Origin: Alphaproteobacteria bacterium
GTDB lineage: Bacteria; Pseudomonadota; Alphaproteobacteria; Rhizobiales; OSC116
Direction of reading: 5' to 3'
Assembly: GCA_002400495.2 (NCBI GenBank)
Contig: NVQL02000076.1
Location: 1 to 64,000, forward strand
DNA: 64,000 bases
Below, one piece after another: positions 63,508-64,000 of this stretch. The notes beneath the pieces are model-generated. The model searched no databases. It was not told the DNA's origin and worked only from the letters and a program-made list of their open reading frames with translations. Position 1 is the first letter of the stretch. Every line of letters begins with the position of its first letter. Both the position numbers and the translations under genes were made by a program.

Positions 63508-64000
63508 CTATCGGTTGAACACTAAATTAGGCAGGAAGAGGACAACTTCTGGCAAGAAAAGCAGCACTGCCACTAAGCCTAAAATGGCCAACATAAAGGG
63601 TAGGGCTTCTTTGACATATTCTTCAATTTTTACATTGAGCAGGGAGCAAACCGTATACATGGCGACGCCGACGGGTGGGGTCATCGAACCAAAGGTGACG
63701 ATGGTCATCATTAAAATGCCGAAATGCACGGGGTCAAAACCAAGTTGTTTGATGATGGGCACAAAGATAGGGGTTAGGAGTAATACCAAAATTGTGCTTT
63801 CGAAAAACAAGCCTGCGACAAACAGGATGGCTAAAATAACCGCCACAATGGCATAGGGGTTGGTAAGGCCTTCGAGCAAGAATTTAGATAGGTCTTGCGG
63901 CATTTGTAAAAAGATGATGGCAAAACCAATCATGCCTGACATTAAGATGATCAGCATGATGAGGCCAATATCTGCAACGGCGTGAGAAAATGCGGTTTTG
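63508..64000 (-). CDS. TRAP transporter large permease, C-terminal part
   Basis: The gene enters from the right edge; about 163 codons of its C-terminal half are present. KTAFSHAVADIGLIMLIILM, FFESTILVLLLTPIFVPI and FGSMTPPVGVAMY are characteristic DctM segments. Adjacent uxuA suggests uptake of a hexuronate or aldonate. It differs from the dctM at 4293, so the two are separate systems. Confidence 0.9.
   Translation of the reverse strand, partial: KTAFSHAVADIGLIMLIILMSGMIGFAIIFLQMPQDLSKFLLEGLTNPYAIVAVILAILFVAGLFFESTILVLLLTPIFVPIIKQLGFDPVHFGILMMTIVTFGSMTPPVGVAMYTVCSLLNVKIEEYVKEALPFMLAILGLVAVLLFLPEVVLFLPNLVFNR

Noticed and set aside
1-64000. tRNA, rRNA, CRISPR array or known riboswitch
   Set aside because: No cloverleaf-like sequence, regular direct-repeat array or recognisable aptamer core was found by eye; a covariance-model scan would be needed to exclude small RNAs.

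Overview
The window comes from an AT-rich alphaproteobacterium, probably a marine or surface-associated heterotroph. The evidence is the gene repertoire: TRAP and ABC sugar importers, a BMP-type nucleoside importer, form I aerobic CO dehydrogenase, and quinate- and uronate-type catabolic genes. No rRNA, tRNA or CRISPR array was seen. The content is almost entirely accessory catabolism, built as about seven regulon-sized blocks with a mobile-element graveyard at 12.5-15.3 kb.

Layout. (1) 1-2.3 kb: the tail of an amidohydrolase, a secreted cupredoxin paired with a DUF4142 protein, and an AraC regulator. (2) 2.35-10.8 kb: a leftward aroE-like / TRAP dctPQM / quiC operon that looks like quinate or shikimate uptake and conversion to protocatechuate. 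It is divergent from a TetR gene, an esterase and an SMP-30 lactonase across a 15-bp perfect inverted repeat. (3) 10.9-15.3 kb: a DMT exporter, a small orphan protein, then degenerate tyrosine integrase, IS3-like and IS630-like relics surrounding an intact membrane-anchored metzincin protease. (4) 15.4-22.1 kb: purine nucleoside phosphorylase, BMP-family nucleoside ABC importer and MTA/SAH deaminase. (5) 22.2-34.8 kb: aldolase/SDR fusion, SorC regulator, mtnA, mtnK, a ribose-type ABC importer, a two-subunit transketolase and a RuBisCO-like protein (RLP).

(6) 34.9-36.4 kb: a DUF4287/DUF5655 protein and an AraC regulator. (7) 36.8-47.0 kb: a complete aerobic CO dehydrogenase cluster, coxC-like, coxMSL, coxD, coxE, coxF, mocA-like, coxG, coxI. 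(8) 47.1-51.3 kb: VOC protein, HAD phosphatase, SIS isomerase, KbaZ/GatZ-like protein and DeoR regulator. (9) 51.3-61.2 kb: dehydrogenases, a second SMP-30 lactonase, and a soluble two-component system that appears to drive a sugar ABC importer. (10) 61.2-64 kb: dienelactone hydrolase, mannonate dehydratase and the start of a TRAP permease that runs off the edge.

The most notable observation is that blocks 4 and 5 seem to be one regulon. The same 26-bp element (CAAATG-like box, 14-bp spacer, CAATTG-like box) lies upstream of the nucleoside operon, between the aldolase and sorC, between mtnK and the ABC operon, and upstream of the transketolase/RLP operon. Together these genes could import nucleosides and methylthioribose or 5-deoxypentoses, deaminate and phosphorolyse MTA through methylthioinosine, make methylthioribulose-1-phosphate and split it by a DHAP-shunt aldolase. 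A RuBisCO-like protein and a split transketolase have no assigned step in that scheme and are the best candidates for undescribed chemistry. All functional assignments are from reading the sequence and family knowledge; no database search was run.
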